From Ignavibacteria bacterium (lineage in GTDB: Bacteria > Bacteroidota > Ignavibacteria > UBA10030 > SZUA-254), in contig JACOSX010000092.1 in assembly GCA_016178625.1 (NCBI GenBank), positions 1 through 53,141 on the forward strand: a DNA stretch of 53,141 nt, in the 5' to 3' direction. The position numbers and the translations under genes are program-made. Shown here piece after piece: positions 7,197 through 16,384 of the stretch. Each line of letters begins with the position of its first letter. Positions within the stretch are counted from its first letter, which is position 1. Under the pieces are notes generated by a model, which ran no database searches, had not been told where the DNA came from, and was given only the letters and a program-made list of their open reading frames with translations.

Positions 7197-10100
7197 CTAT
7201 CTGATCAGCATCATCTTCTTTACACTTACGAATTCGTTTGCCTGCAGTTTGTAGAAATACACCCCTGTGCCCAGAGCCGACGCGTCGAATGAAATTGCGT
7301 GTGCACCTGCATCGAGCGTGATGGCATTCAACAACGTGGTCACCTCTTGTCCAAGGATGTTATACACCCTCAACGTTACGATTGACGCCTTCGGCAGATC
7401 GAACGAAATATTGGTTGATGGATTGAAGGGATTTGGGAAGTTTTGATGCAATGCAAACTCCTTCGGGAGTTCCTTGGGTTGCGCCTGGAGCGATAATCGC
7501 GTTACGCCCGAGGCATTGAGCTGCAAGGAACCCTTACCGGTCATATAACTCGGTGTAAACGATTTGCCATTTGCATCGGTGATCTTGTAGCCGGCCGTGT
7601 TATCATTAATGATCCACCTGATTGTCAGGGGCTCGCGGGCCGACTGAACTGTGATCGGGAATTCCATCATTGTCTTCATCGACGAGGGATGCATCTCAAT
7701 AAGTTGATGCGAAGCAAAGCGCACATCGAACGCGTCCGCCGGCGGCGATGGTGGCAATTGGTAGAGTGTGCGGTTGATGGAGTTGGTATTACTGCCAAAG
7801 TATAGCGTCTGGCTATTGCCGGATCGGTCCTTGATTGTAAGAGAATTCAACCCCTCAAGATCAGCAATTATACTCCCACCTGATTTGGGTGTCGAGGCTC
7901 CGGTGTTCATTGTCAGAGTGCCCGCTGAGGATGATTTCACCCAATATCCTTTCCCCGGCTCAAGAGAACTTGCAAGAGTGTAGCCGCCATTGTAACCGAA
8001 GAACTTTGAGGCGATAATGCCGGGCGGAGTGGATGTTATGGCAGTTGTTGCGATCGAGGATGAAAGGGAGCCAATGAGATTCCAATCCGCGCTCACGGTG
8101 ATTGATTGATTCGTCCGCGCCGTTCCACTGATGCTGAATGCCTGTGCTGCTGGAAACTTCACCCAGTACCCCGCACCATAGTCGAGGATCGAACTTGTTT
8201 GGTAACCACTGCCCGGAACATAGCGGAATGCAGCGGAGATCGCCATTGGGAAGACTGACGATTTACTCGCATCGGTAACTGTGACCGGGAGTGAGACGAG
8301 GTTCCAACTTGCGTGAACGTTCATCGTGCCGAGCGGTCCACTTCCAGACGCGTCACTCAATTGGGCGTTTACAGTCGTCATTGTTGGTGTATTGTTGACG
8401 TAGGTGACCGAGACGGGGGTACTCGCTGTCGTCTTTCCCGGTTTTTGGAATACAACCGTATACGTTCCTGGGGCAAGCCCGGGTGCGAGATAACTTCCAT
8501 CTTCAAGACTCACAGCGGTACCGACGACTTGATTCGAGCTGTTCTTAATTGCCACGAGAGCACCTGCCACTGGAGTAGCAAGGGTGGGTATACGCTCCAT
8601 TTGTGATGAACTCGACTGGATCTGCCCCGCAATACTGTTGAGGCCCTCAGCAGAATCCGGTTGAACATAAATATCGATGCCGGTGACTGCACTGCCGCTC
8701 ACATCTACGGCCGTCGCGCTGTCCAGAAATGGCGTTCCGCCTGACGTGTTGTAGAATGTTGGAACAAAATCATGTTCTGCTTTCGCCAAAACGATGAAGG
8801 AACCATTTGGCAGGTGTTCGAGGGTGTACGCGCCTGTCGAATCCGTACGGGCAAACGCGACAAAACCTGTGAAGTGTCCTGTTGTGTCTTTCATAAAGCC
8901 CAAGACGTGACTCTCAAGCGCTGTGCTATCCTGCGCATTTCGAACCACACCGGTAATAGAACCAGTACCCTGTAGTCGCGGTTCCAAGTTGAAATCTATG
9001 CCAGAAGTATTTTCCGTTAGGGGGATTCGGTTTGCCTCGAGCGGAGAATGTTTGTGGTCCCAGAATTGAGGGAGGAATCCTTCAGCCATTGCTCCGACGA
9101 TATATGTTCCACGATGCAAAACAAATTGATAGTGACCATTGCTGTCAGTGTGAGTAACCCGTACAGGGTCATGGTCGCATTCATCGTGGTGATCGTCGAA
9201 CATATCGTCGGACAGGCTATCGTGTTCGACGCGGAAGACCATTACTCTTGCCTCACCGATTGGGGTTGATCCTGTATCCATCACCGTTCCAGAAAGAGTA
9301 AACCGATCTTCGACCGTGTCTCGTGGCAGCAGAGTAAAATTAGCAGTCACCGACTCACTGTCGTGTACAACCACTGGTGTGGCATCTTCAATGTGCGTCG
9401 CACCATCAAACCATTGGGGAGCATACACTTCGTTCTCAGGTTTTGCCCGGACGAAGTAGGTTGTGGGATTAACAAAAGGGAAGCTGTAGTAGCCTGAGCT
9501 GTCGGTTCTGGTGCGCATGACAAATTCACCATGAGCGACGTCAAACAATTTGATCTTGACATTTCTAATTCCCTCTCCACCTGTATTGCGAACCATACCA
9601 GAAACGCTTCCGGGGGAACCGGAGAGTACGAAAAGGTGGAACTCTTGTTCTGCTTCACCTTCGCGCCCGTCACATGGTTGGGCTTTGATTTCAATCTCGA
9701 AAATTCCCGGCACTGACGGCGTCCATTCCACAAGTCCGGTTACTGCGTCAATGGTCATTCCGTCGGGCCCGTGTTCGAGCCTGAAGCACACCGATACGCC
9801 TGGAGGCATTGTGGCGACGTCAGCATCATACTGATACAGTTGATTGACAAGTGCAAAATGTCTGGGCTCGGTGGTGAAATGAATTGCGACATGGGTAGAA
9901 TCGTGCACAGTATCTTCGCCAGTAAAAACTTGGATCAGGTTGGAGGGCATGCTTTCCATCGTGTCATTGTAGACAGCAGTTACAACGTAGCCATACATTG
10001 TCCTCAGCACGACTGTGGAATCGTTGTACGCAGTATCGGGTGTCGTTGCAATGACCACTGGAGGGTGCACCGTCTCGGAACCACGGTACACCTTGTAGAA

Positions 10101-10544
10101 TGAGGGGTTATCATGCGATTCGGGGTGATGCCAGTGCAATGAAACAATCTGATCGTGAAACTCGCCTTCAAGTTCTCGTGGGGGTGGAGGGAATGGATTA
10201 TCTGCAGGTGTATGCACCTCGACAATATTCGACGGATCACTCTCTACCTCACCGAACATTGCCGTTACTTTGTAATGATAGAGTGTGTTCGGCGTGATGA
10301 AGGTATCGAAAAATTCTGTACCGGTCACCGGCGCAAGTTTATGCCATAGGGTCTCATCATTAACACGTCGATAAACATTGTATGAATTTGGATTGGCTTC
10401 ACCTTCGGGATGATTCCACGAAAGTTGTATGGCGCCCTCATGGAACTCGCCCTGTAAATTGCGAGGTGGTCCCTGTGCCAGTGAAATTACAGAGGTGATC
10501 AAACCGAGACATATTAGAAATGACAATTTAGGTATGATACGCAT
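7197..10544 (-). CDS. Large multidomain surface protein (FnIII, Ig, carboxypeptidase-regulatory repeats) with T9SS domain
   Basis: The product is about 1,115 aa. After the signal peptide (LSFLICLGLITSVISLAQ) come two fibronectin type III domains (about 27-115 and 122-210, each with SYNVYRR/FYKVYRG and W-H-HPE phrases). A putative Ig domain follows (~220-310, ITFTTEP-like start and EWTPSVPGIFEIEI). Next are four carboxypeptidase-regulatory-like beta domains (SVSGMVRNTGG, TLSGTVMDTGS, SITGVVRNAQD, SIAGQIQSSSS). Two WNLVSLP/WNLIGSL plus GYWVK units come next, and a T9SS type A domain ends the protein (LHQNFPNPFNPSTNISFDLP ... KKMMLIR). The second ATG (10542-10544) is preferred because AGGAG lies 9 bases ahead; the first ATG (10548-10550) is only 3 bases from it. 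A clear terminator follows. It is probably a cell-surface adhesin or binding protein; no catalytic site is seen. Confidence 0.85.
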   Translation of the reverse strand: MRIIPKLSFLICLGLITSVISLAQGPPRNLQGEFHEGAIQLSWNHPEGEANPNSYNVYRRVNDETLWHKLAPVTGTEFFDTFITPNTLYHYKVTAMFGEVESDPSNIVEVHTPADNPFPPPPRELEGEFHDQIVSLHWHHPESHDNPSFYKVYRGSETVHPPVVIATTPDTAYNDSTVVLRTMYGYVVTAVYNDTMESMPSNLIQVFTGEDTVHDSTHVAIHFTTEPRHFALVNQLYQYDADVATMPPGVSVCFRLEHGPDGMTIDAVTGLVEWTPSVPGIFEIEIKAQPCDGREGEAEQEFHLFVLSGSPGSVSGMVRNTGGEGIRNVKIKLFDVAHGEFVMRTRTDSSGYYSFPFVNPTTYFVRAKPENEVYAPQWFDGATHIEDATPVVVHDSESVTANFTLLPRDTVEDRFTLSGTVMDTGSTPIGEARVMVFRVEHDSLSDDMFDDHHDECDHDPVRVTHTDSNGHYQFVLHRGTYIVGAMAEGFLPQFWDHKHSPLEANRIPLTENTSGIDFNLEPRLQGTGSITGVVRNAQDSTALESHVLGFMKDTTGHFTGFVAFARTDSTGAYTLEHLPNGSFIVLAKAEHDFVPTFYNTSGGTPFLDSATAVDVSGSAVTGIDIYVQPDSAEGLNSIAGQIQSSSSQMERIPTLATPVAGALVAIKNSSNQVVGTAVSLEDGSYLAPGLAPGTYTVVFQKPGKTTASTPVSVTYVNNTPTMTTVNAQLSDASGSGPLGTMNVHASWNLVSLPVTVTDASKSSVFPMAISAAFRYVPGSGYQTSSILDYGAGYWVKFPAAQAFSISGTARTNQSITVSADWNLIGSLSSSIATTAITSTPPGIIASKFFGYNGGYTLASSLEPGKGYWVKSSSAGTLTMNTGASTPKSGGSIIADLEGLNSLTIKDRSGNSQTLYFGSNTNSINRTLYQLPPSPPADAFDVRFASHQLIEMHPSSMKTMMEFPITVQSAREPLTIRWIINDNTAGYKITDANGKSFTPSYMTGKGSLQLNASGVTRLSLQAQPKELPKEFALHQNFPNPFNPSTNISFDLPKASIVTLRVYNILGQEVTTLLNAITLDAGAHAISFDASALGTGVYFYKLQANEFVSVKKMMLIR

Positions 10545-10550
10545 GATCAT

Positions 10551-10931
10551 TCTCTCCTATGGTTTGAGGAAAACTCGTGGATGGAATCGTTTTAAATTTG
10601 CACAATTTAAAAACAATTGTCAAGAAGTTTTTTTAAAGTTGAACTTCCCCAAATCCGAAGTACATGATATGGCGATAGTCCCGTAGTTGCCTTTTGTGGT
10701 GGTGAATTCTGGCGCTGGCTCAGTTTCACAGGTGTCACGGTCCACACCGTGACACAAGCACAGAATTCGGTCACGGAATGGTCCGTGACCGTGTAATTTC
10801 TCAAAGTGAGCCAGCACCTGAATTCTTCATTATTTGACTTTCTCCTCTTTCTCGCCTATCTTGCAACCGTTTCTCGGATTGAGCGTAGGTAGCCTTGAAT
10901 TGTTTATTAAACAGAAATTTCCTGTATTGAA
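10551..10931. other. 381-base gene-free gap between divergent genes
   Basis: No convincing coding frame. The left part is AT-rich. On the minus strand it contains TTGACA (complement of 10608-10613), which could be the -35 of the large T9SS gene, though no good -10 follows at 17 bases. The middle holds the paired palindromes described separately (10704-10825). The right part, up to the kinase start, shows no recognisable ribosome site. Confidence 0.6.
10704..10825. repeat. Two adjacent perfect palindromes inside an imperfect 19-bp inverted repeat
   Basis: The outer arms 10704-10722 and 10807-10825 are inverted copies with 2 mismatches in 19. Inside are two perfect hairpins with 10-bp stems and 4-base loops: 10732-10741/10746-10755 and 10768-10777/10782-10791. 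All four inner arms contain GTCACGG or its complement, and the hairpin centres are 36 bases apart. The whole could be a small non-autonomous element (MITE or REP-like) or a double operator for the divergent genes on either side. No flanking target duplication is obvious. Confidence 0.75.
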
Positions 10932-12419
10932 TTGACAACGTCACCTCGTAAATTACGTCCCCGCTTTCCTCTCTTCACAAAAGTTGTCGCTGGTTTCGCC
11001 ATCATCATCCTTCTAATGGTTGGTATGAGTATTACTATTCTCTTACAACTCAAACCAGTTTTCACAACGGATCAACCGGAGTTCAGAATCATCCCCCTGT
11101 CTCAGTATCTTGAAAAATTATTGGAGACGGAGACAGAGTCTGTGCATAAGTATTTTAACGCAAAGGATCAGCTCAATCAGCAGCGACTGACACTAACCAC
11201 TAACCAATTCCGAACCTCTGCCGATTCGCTGTTGCAAATGATGGAACGGAACGACACCAGATCTCTGGTTGAGGCGCTGATTGCGATGCACCATCGCTAT
11301 GAAGACTACATCAAGCAACAGACTCATCGAATACAGAGTGACCGTACGTATGATCCTCTCCCGACGATAGGCTCGCAGGTAGGACTGACTGACTCCATCC
11401 GACAGCGACTGCATGTTTTGAATGAAGCGTATCTCCCGACCCTAAGCAAAGCCCTCAAACGGTTAAATCAGCAAACAAGCGATGCGATCAGCGGAGGCTA
11501 TTATATTCTTCTCCTCGCTCTTGCGATTGGAAGCGTGCTCGCCTTATTGATTGCTCGCAATGTTACCAAGCCCATCCAAGCCTTGAAAGCAGGGACGGAA
11601 AGGGTTGGTGAGGGACATTATGAAACTGTCGCAGTCACCACCTATGACGAGATCGCGGATCTTACGAACGCGTTCAATCTTATGAGTGAGAAGCTCAAAC
11701 AACTTGATGAGATGCGAGCACAGCTCATGTCAGAGATCTCCCATGAGATGCGAACCCCGCTGCAAGTGATCAAGGCTGGATGTTATTCCATCGTTCATAC
11801 CAAGGATGGAACGCCCCTGACACAGCGCCAGCGGGACGCAGTCGGGATGATCCATCAGGCGACGAACCGGATCAACCAATTTGTGAACTCCTTCCTCGAC
11901 GTCGCCAAGATGGAAGCTGGCTTAATGAAGTTCAAGTTTGAAAGTGCAAACCTTTTTGAAGTGTTGAATCCGCTGATTCAGGAAGCACAATTAATTGCAC
12001 AGACACGACAGATTGATGTCGAGTTTCTGTCTGATCAGATTCCCTCGTTGATAATCGATAAGGAACGAATCGGTCAGGTCTTTTCTAACCTCCTCTCGAA
12101 TGCATTAAAATACACGCCTGACGACGGATTGATCACCATTCGGATGAAGAAGAGTAACGATTGCGGCGACGTAACCAAAAATGGGCACGGATGCGTTGTC
12201 ATTGATGTACAAGATTCGGGCGTTGGAATCCCTGAGACAGATCTCCCGAAATTATTTCAGAAGTTTTATCAGGCGAAGAACGTACCGCTTGTCAATGAAA
12301 AAGGATCGGGCTTAGGCCTTGCACTCGTTAAACATGTCGCCGAAGCTCACGGCGGGCGCGTTAGTGTGAAGAGTCAGGTCGGGGCTGGTTCGACTTTCAC
12401 CATTACCCTGCCGGCGTAA
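10932..12419 (+). CDS. Membrane sensor histidine kinase (two TM, HAMP)
   Basis: This 495-aa kinase has TM1 at ~17-40, an extracytoplasmic helical sensor at ~41-189 and TM2 at ~190-210. A HAMP domain (~210-262) leads to the HisKA domain with phospho-acceptor H271 in SEISHEMRTPLQV. The ATPase domain shows the N-box around N390 (NLLSNALKY), G1 DSGVGI (428-433) and G2 GSGLGL (458-463). It should autophosphorylate in response to an unidentified envelope signal. No dedicated response regulator lies next to it; the nearest receiver proteins are at 1858-3033 and inside the hybrid kinase at 25538. The start is taken as TTG 10932, since the first ATG falls inside TM1. No clear ribosome site is visible, so the start is uncertain. 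Downstream comes a small helical protein 18 bases away. Confidence 0.9.
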   Translation: MTTSPRKLRPRFPLFTKVVAGFAIIILLMVGMSITILLQLKPVFTTDQPEFRIIPLSQYLEKLLETETESVHKYFNAKDQLNQQRLTLTTNQFRTSADSLLQMMERNDTRSLVEALIAMHHRYEDYIKQQTHRIQSDRTYDPLPTIGSQVGLTDSIRQRLHVLNEAYLPTLSKALKRLNQQTSDAISGGYYILLLALAIGSVLALLIARNVTKPIQALKAGTERVGEGHYETVAVTTYDEIADLTNAFNLMSEKLKQLDEMRAQLMSEISHEMRTPLQVIKAGCYSIVHTKDGTPLTQRQRDAVGMIHQATNRINQFVNSFLDVAKMEAGLMKFKFESANLFEVLNPLIQEAQLIAQTRQIDVEFLSDQIPSLIIDKERIGQVFSNLLSNALKYTPDDGLITIRMKKSNDCGDVTKNGHGCVVIDVQDSGVGIPETDLPKLFQKFYQAKNVPLVNEKGSGLGLALVKHVAEAHGGRVSVKSQVGAGSTFTITLPA

Positions 12420-12437
12420 TTCAGTGTTCGTCAAAGG

Positions 12438-12860
12438 ATGACGACGATACGACCTGAGACAAACTCGCTCCTCGATGCCGTTGAACAATTCGCTCACCGC
12501 AAGTTTCATTATCGTGAGGAGATGGCGGTCCTCATAGAACTCGCGCAATCAACAGGAGGGGGGCAAATCCTTGACCAAATCACCTTTCATGCCAAGTTCA
12601 TCTCTCACGCGGTCACTATCATGAAACGAGTTGGCACTGACACGGATGAAACAGCAAAACTCTCAGCCGAGTTCACAAGAAACCTTGAAACGACTTCAGA
12701 ACTTCTGCACACCTTAATCGACAATGCACCTGAAGAAATTCAGAATCGATTTTCGACGACGTTCCTCTCCGTCTCGCATGAAAGCATGAACAGTCTTCTT
12801 GATTTCTTGCATGACCTGTCCTGGTTAAAGAATTATTCCCTCGACCGCGGTACGGCGTGA
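12438..12860 (+). CDS. Small helical protein next to the histidine kinase, 140 aa
   Basis: Not recognised. It is 140 aa, soluble, almost entirely alpha-helical by composition, with no Cys. It contains a central Gly run (STGGGQILDQITFHAKF) and acidic helices (TDETAKLSAEFTRNLETTSELL). ATG 12438 is 18 bases after the kinase stop and AAAGG lies very close upstream, so cotranscription is likely. The pattern (short helical protein, conserved-looking His/Phe positions, no membrane segment) would suit a kinase accessory or a phosphotransfer-like partner, but no HPt signature is visible, so this is only a positional suggestion. Confidence 0.65.
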   Translation: MTTIRPETNSLLDAVEQFAHRKFHYREEMAVLIELAQSTGGGQILDQITFHAKFISHAVTIMKRVGTDTDETAKLSAEFTRNLETTSELLHTLIDNAPEEIQNRFSTTFLSVSHESMNSLLDFLHDLSWLKNYSLDRGTA

Positions 12861-12963
12861 GTGGTCAGCGGTTCTCAGCAGCGGACAGCATTGAGTGCTC
12901 AATGAAGCGATAGAACTCCTTTTTGCAAGTCTCCAAAAAATCAAGTAAGTTATTGCCGCCTGT

Positions 12964-13497
12964 ATGGAGTCCCGGACTGCAAAAATCGCCTTGATTGTTC
13001 TTCTGATCTCCTCAGTCTGCTGGCTCGGCGGTATCAACATCCGCGCAATGATCGGATTCGATCTCCTTCAACCGGGGACACTGGATTTTAAGCCCAACAT
13101 TCATCCCTTTGTTGAACGTGCGGTGTTTGCATTGATTGCCCAGAGCTCTGTCATTGTCAATCTTGCTTACGTGATCGCATGGTGTGCGGGGATCCTGTAT
13201 TTGAGGACCGCCGAGTTGAAGCTCAAGCAGCACGGTTGGTTACTGATGTGTGCGATCTTGTTTTATCTCTTCACACCGGTCGAGATCTACACGATGGTGC
13301 TCGATGTCCGCATATGGTATCTGGATTATATCGGCTCAAATGATCTCGTTGAGTTTCGCAAGCTCTTCATCCATCGTCTCGCTGCACTCTCGGGTGTGCC
13401 GATGATCGCCCTCTTATGTTATTATACGATCCTTGTCCTTACGATTGTTCGACCGCTACAGAGGAAGCCGGGACTAAGTTCAACGACGTCCGGATAA
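12964..13497 (+). CDS. Four-TM integral membrane protein, unknown
   Basis: This 177-aa protein has four hydrophobic segments: ALIVLLISSVCWLGGINI near the N-terminus, SSVIVNLAYVIAWCAGILYL, GWLLMCAILFYLFTPVEIY, and PMIALLCYYTILVLTIV near the C-terminus. Between segments 1 and 2 is a polar loop with PGTLDFKPNIHPFVERAVF. I do not recognise the family. It ends at TAA 13495-13497, and the next gene's open frame is in the same reading frame immediately afterwards. The pairing with the downstream glycosyltransferase hints at an envelope role, but nothing more can be said. Confidence 0.7.
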   Translation: MESRTAKIALIVLLISSVCWLGGINIRAMIGFDLLQPGTLDFKPNIHPFVERAVFALIAQSSVIVNLAYVIAWCAGILYLRTAELKLKQHGWLLMCAILFYLFTPVEIYTMVLDVRIWYLDYIGSNDLVEFRKLFIHRLAALSGVPMIALLCYYTILVLTIVRPLQRKPGLSSTTSG

Positions 13498-13551
13498 CCT
13501 ATCATCGTAACCGATCCACATCATCCATTTCTGACAGAAAACGCGTGGCTT

Positions 13552-16014
13552 GTGTTGCTATGCTCGCTCTTTCTTTCCGCAGGGTTCTTTCGCCTGAACG
13601 ATCTATCGCTTTACACACCCGATAGCACACGGTACTTCATTTGGGGTAATTCTGTTGCCCATGGTCATGGCTTTATGGATTCAACAGAACCCGACGTTGA
13701 TCGCTATGTCGTTCACGCACCACTTTATTCCGTCCTCATTGCACCAGTCGAGTATCTGATCTCGGGGTCCATCTCTGCGGTAAAAATCTGGACTCTTTTC
13801 TGGGGAACAAGTGCCTTGATACTATTTTCTTACTTCATCAAGATAACTCTTGGAAGGTCGAGTGCCTTCCTCGGAACTATTTTCTTCGCCAGCAGTCCCT
13901 TGCTTCTCATCTACTCAACGGAAGTGCTTTCGGAAATCCCGTTTATTGTCTTCCTGATTCTCATCCTCATCGTCTGTGAGCGACTGGCATCTACGGAATT
14001 TACGCAAAAGGGTCTCTTCCTTGTGTTGACGGTGTGTGCCTCGTTCATACCTTTGGTTCGCGAGGCTGGATTTGCCGTGTTGTTAGCGCTTCTTGCATAC
14101 CTTCTGATGATGAAACAACCACTTAAAGCCGGGATACTCTTCCTTGCCGCGGCCACGGTCAGCACGCTGTGGTACATTCGGAATAACATGGTGTATGCCC
14201 CACCGATTGAATCACAGACCAGCAACGTCTCGCTCATTCTTCAACATTTTGTTACGGCGGAGAGCTCTCCCCTCGCCAACGAAATTGCACTGCGTTTGTG
14301 GACTAATGTGAAAGCGTATTGGTTCGATCTCGGTGGAATGATCTTCTACCCACTCTTCAATACCAAACAGCTCCAGCTCGTGGTAAGTCCATCGTATGCC
14401 TTCCAATCTTTTCAGAAGTTGATGCTCGTAGGAAAATATGGTATTGTGATAGTCAGCGTTCCATTGATGATTGTCGGTACCTTCATTGACCTTCGTCGGT
14501 CCCGAACTGCACTCTTAAGAATGTTTATCACCCTATTCTATCTTGGGGTGATTCTTCTCTATCCGGTGCATGATATCCGGTTTCTATTTCCGCTGTTACC
14601 TCTGATGACGTATGTAGTAGTTGTTGGCATTGAATGGATCATCCGCGAGACGACACTTTTCCCACATCTCAAGAGACGGAGGTGGATGCTCGGAACACTC
14701 ATCGCGTTCATCCTACCTAATCTTGTAGGCATCTATGAGATCACGAAAACCAATGTGATGTACCGACACTCTCCCGAGTCATTGTACGAACGTCTTCGGG
14801 TGCTTCCATCGTATCCGCTCATGTTCACTAAGCCTTGGTCACTGATGGGGCAATGGATCTCCGAGCATGTTCCTGAACGGACAGTCATTGCAACTCCTGC
14901 GAAAGAGATAGCGATTGTTGTTGGTAATCGAAAAGTACTCGAACTCGATCATGGCGTCCCCCTCCCGATGTTCGAGACAGAACTTCGTGACAACAAGGTG
15001 GAATATCTTCTTGCGCCGACTCGCTTCCAGAATTTTCTCGCCTACGAATTCTTGATGGCAGAGTCACGACGATTTTGGTTCGAACCTCTATATGTTGTTG
15101 CAAATCTGCACTTGATGAGAGTACATTCGAGATTACGCGAGGCGGGACCCGGAACACCCAGCGATCGTGTCATTGATGATTCGTTGTCTGTGACCAACTA
15201 CTTAATGGCTGGCAGAAAAGCCGTGAGAGCAGGACTCTATCCGGAGGCGAAGAGTATGTTCACAGCCGCCTTCGCTGCGGATTCGTCTCACCCGGAAGTG
15301 ATTTATCAGACCATGTTGTCTTGTGTCTTCGTCGGGGACACAACTGCGGCATTGAAATATTACCAAAGATTATTCACACTGCCGCAGGCGTTGAGTTATA
15401 CATATACGGCGCGTAACCATATCCAAACTATGCGCCGGTTAGCTTCTGCGAAAGCTTCGCGTATCCCGGAGAGCAAAGCCGTTGAATTATACAAAGTCGC
15501 ACGCGACTACTGGCAGCTCGGCTACGGGCGGCGTGCACAGGAGATCATCAACGCTATGCTCAAGTCCGATTCTTCATTCTTTGTCGGATTACTTTGGGGT
15601 TTTCATTTCAACCTCCAAATGGGCGACACGATAATGGCGCGACGGTATCTTGGAATCCTCGAAAACATTGATCACTCCAATCCGGTCGTCAATGCATTTG
15701 ACCAGATCATCGCCCTTCAGGATTCTCTCCGCACGACGAGCTCCTCGCTGGAGAACAGCAAGTTTCACATCGCCATCGGGCGACTCTACAAGAAAATTGA
15801 GCTGAACGAAGAGGCGATCGATGAAGCTGAACTTGCCCTCCGAGCGAATCCAGCCAGCGTGGACGCGCCCATGCTGATGGGTGAGATGTTCGAGATCAAA
15901 AGGCGGTTAAGGATGGCAGCAGATACCTATGAACAAATCTTAAAACACGATCCTCAGAATCACATCGCCAGCGCACGACGAGATTCAGTGATAAAGAGAC
16001 TTGTTCTTCAGTAG
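13552..16014 (+). CDS. ArnT/PMT-like membrane glycosyltransferase with C-terminal TPR domain
   Basis: The product is 820 aa from GTG 13552. About ten hydrophobic helices occupy residues 1-400, with a first loop RLNDLSLYTPDSTRYFIWG. Its Asp after the first helix matches the catalytic acidic site of GT-C enzymes (ArnT, Pmt, GT39/GT83 type), which move sugars from polyprenyl-phosphate carriers on the outer face of the inner membrane. A periplasmic domain follows. Residues ~550-810 are TPR-like helices (MAGRKAVRAGLYPEAKSMFTA landmark; EAIDEAELALRANPASVDA). The GTG falls inside what should be the first TM helix. The frame is open back to the previous gene's stop and encodes IIVTDPHHPFLTENAWLVLL before it, with no ATG or other common start, so the true N-terminus is probably longer. 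The acceptor is unknown. Confidence 0.8.
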   Translation: MLLCSLFLSAGFFRLNDLSLYTPDSTRYFIWGNSVAHGHGFMDSTEPDVDRYVVHAPLYSVLIAPVEYLISGSISAVKIWTLFWGTSALILFSYFIKITLGRSSAFLGTIFFASSPLLLIYSTEVLSEIPFIVFLILILIVCERLASTEFTQKGLFLVLTVCASFIPLVREAGFAVLLALLAYLLMMKQPLKAGILFLAAATVSTLWYIRNNMVYAPPIESQTSNVSLILQHFVTAESSPLANEIALRLWTNVKAYWFDLGGMIFYPLFNTKQLQLVVSPSYAFQSFQKLMLVGKYGIVIVSVPLMIVGTFIDLRRSRTALLRMFITLFYLGVILLYPVHDIRFLFPLLPLMTYVVVVGIEWIIRETTLFPHLKRRRWMLGTLIAFILPNLVGIYEITKTNVMYRHSPESLYERLRVLPSYPLMFTKPWSLMGQWISEHVPERTVIATPAKEIAIVVGNRKVLELDHGVPLPMFETELRDNKVEYLLAPTRFQNFLAYEFLMAESRRFWFEPLYVVANLHLMRVHSRLREAGPGTPSDRVIDDSLSVTNYLMAGRKAVRAGLYPEAKSMFTAAFAADSSHPEVIYQTMLSCVFVGDTTAALKYYQRLFTLPQALSYTYTARNHIQTMRRLASAKASRIPESKAVELYKVARDYWQLGYGRRAQEIINAMLKSDSSFFVGLLWGFHFNLQMGDTIMARRYLGILENIDHSNPVVNAFDQIIALQDSLRTTSSSLENSKFHIAIGRLYKKIELNEEAIDEAELALRANPASVDAPMLMGEMFEIKRRLRMAADTYEQILKHDPQNHIASARRDSVIKRLVLQ

Positions 16015-16096
16015 AATCAGTTGATTTTAAAGTCAGAAATGGTTATTCTTACTTCATCATTCAGGCACATGTTCCACCTTTCTGCACAATACATTG

Positions 16097-16384
16097 ATGA
16101 ACCACGTTCAGTTAATTCACGAACTTGAAGAGTTGACTCGGCAGCTAAACATTCAAGTCAGGTATGAAAAGGGAGATTTTGACGGGGGGTACTGTATCCT
16201 CAAAGATCATAAAGTGCTGGTGATCAACAAAAAGCTTACAGACGCCAAGCGGGCGTCCACACTCGCTCAAGCAATAGCGGAGTACGGCATTGAAACGACG
16301 TTCATCAAGCCGACACTGCGCGCGTACATCGAAGACGAAGTTACGAAAACGGCTAAGGCAGCCAAAACAAACCCTGTACGATGA
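16097..16384 (+). CDS. Small conserved-type protein, 95 aa, upstream of HAD hydrolase
   Basis: The product (ATG 16097; a TTG directly before it is also in frame) is a small soluble alpha/beta protein. The phrases NIQVRYEKGDFDGGYCILKD and KVLVINKKLTDAKRASTLAQ, followed by a Lys/Ala-rich tail, look like a compact conserved domain. I do not know its function. It overlaps the next gene by 4 bases (ATGA), so the two are almost certainly translated from one message. This supports it being real despite its length. Confidence 0.7.
   Translation: MNHVQLIHELEELTRQLNIQVRYEKGDFDGGYCILKDHKVLVINKKLTDAKRASTLAQAIAEYGIETTFIKPTLRAYIEDEVTKTAKAAKTNPVR

Noticed and set aside
10607-10817. Small minus-strand frames through the paired palindromes
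   Set aside because: Two overlapping frames of about 65 codons, both made by the repeat structure; no ribosome site or domain.
12889-12904. Short 7-bp palindrome as a terminator after the gene ending at 12860
   Set aside because: Weak stem, 2-base loop and no T-tract.
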